From: Candidatus Melainabacteria bacterium
Lineage (GTDB): Bacteria; Cyanobacteriota; Vampirovibrionia; Obscuribacterales; Obscuribacteraceae
DNA: 32,970 nt
Assembly: GCA_003151275.1 (NCBI GenBank)
Contig: PLXC01000019.1
Coordinates: forward strand, 37,718-70,687
Direction: 5' to 3'
Below the pieces are notes generated by a model. The model was not told the DNA's origin. It saw only the letters and a list, made by a program, of their open reading frames with translations, and searched no databases. The position numbers were made by a program, and so were the translations under genes. Positions 32,891 through 32,970 of the stretch are shown here, one piece after another. Numbering within the stretch: position 1 is the stretch's first letter; each line of letters begins with the position of its first letter.

Positions 32891-32970
32891 ATGAGTGTGG
32901 CTGACAACTTAGCTCGCATCAAAGAGACAATCGGCGATCGCCCGGTCAAGCTCATTGCTGTGACTAAAAC
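32891..32970 (+). CDS. YggS/PLPBP-like pyridoxal-phosphate protein, N-terminal fragment
   Basis: Only 26 codons lie in the window, and the gene runs past its end. DNLARIKETIGDRPVKLIAVTK matches the opening of YggS/PROSC proteins, in which the (V)AV(S/T)K lysine binds pyridoxal phosphate and the protein keeps PLP homeostasis. The start is uncertain: the ATG at 32891 is only 1 base after AAGG, while the in-frame GTG at 32897 is 7 bases after it. Confidence 0.75.
   Translation, partial: MSVADNLARIKETIGDRPVKLIAVTK

Overview
The window reads as a chromosomal segment of a bacterium from the non-photosynthetic sister lineage of Cyanobacteria (Melainabacteria/Vampirovibrionia, most like the Obscuribacterales). 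This is an inference from protein style: a Ser/Thr kinase with an N-terminal zinc-ribbon-like stretch, a cyanobacteria-style sugar-nucleotide pyrophosphorylase, a very large helical-repeat protein, and a mix of ATG, TTG and GTG starts. No marker gene or database search was available to confirm it. I found no rRNA, tRNA, CRISPR array, transposase or integrase. The window is not an obvious mobile island; it is housekeeping genes separated by lineage-specific small genes.

Layout. Bases 1-2060: the 3' end of a metallophosphoesterase-like gene, a small reverse-strand ORF, a 53-residue single-pass membrane protein, and a secreted Spy/CpxP-like protein with a Gly/His-rich tail and its own terminator. 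Bases 2065-2275: a GC-rich intergenic island of unknown nature. Bases 2391-6251: a 1286-residue modular protein with annexin-like repeats, an Ala-rich section and a C-terminal domain. Bases 6296-10430: a small hypothetical, a B12-binding radical SAM enzyme, a MEDS-domain sensor, and two small hypotheticals on the reverse strand. Bases 10624-13159: a promoter, an ABC exporter, a small zinc-binding protein and a possible Fic gene remnant. Bases 13168-15016: a coupled reverse-strand pair (secreted hypothetical, then DUF4185).

Bases 15322-17440 carry the groES-groEL operon (reverse) with a strong terminator, followed by a GAF-GAF-GGDEF diguanylate cyclase (reverse). Bases 19471-20391 hold a HIT-family hydrolase and a 68-residue orphan gene preceded by a cluster of inverted repeats. 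Reverse-strand genes then run from 20523 to 27636: sugar-nucleotidyltransferase, a divergent argininosuccinate-lyase-like enzyme led by a 41-residue ORF, a secreted arylsulfatase and an MFS efflux pump. The end holds a Ser/Thr kinase (forward), the accD-accA pair (reverse), rsmE (forward) and the start of a YggS/PLPBP gene (forward).

How genes work together. groES/groEL form the chaperonin. accD/accA make the carboxyltransferase of acetyl-CoA carboxylase, which supplies malonyl-CoA. The GGDEF protein, MEDS protein and Ser/Thr kinase are separate sensory or signalling elements. The most unusual material is non-coding: a dispersed, multi-hairpin palindromic repeat lies between convergent genes at two places (20444-20518 and 29599-29717), and three nested or adjacent inverted repeats lie within 85 bases upstream of the 68-residue orphan gene.
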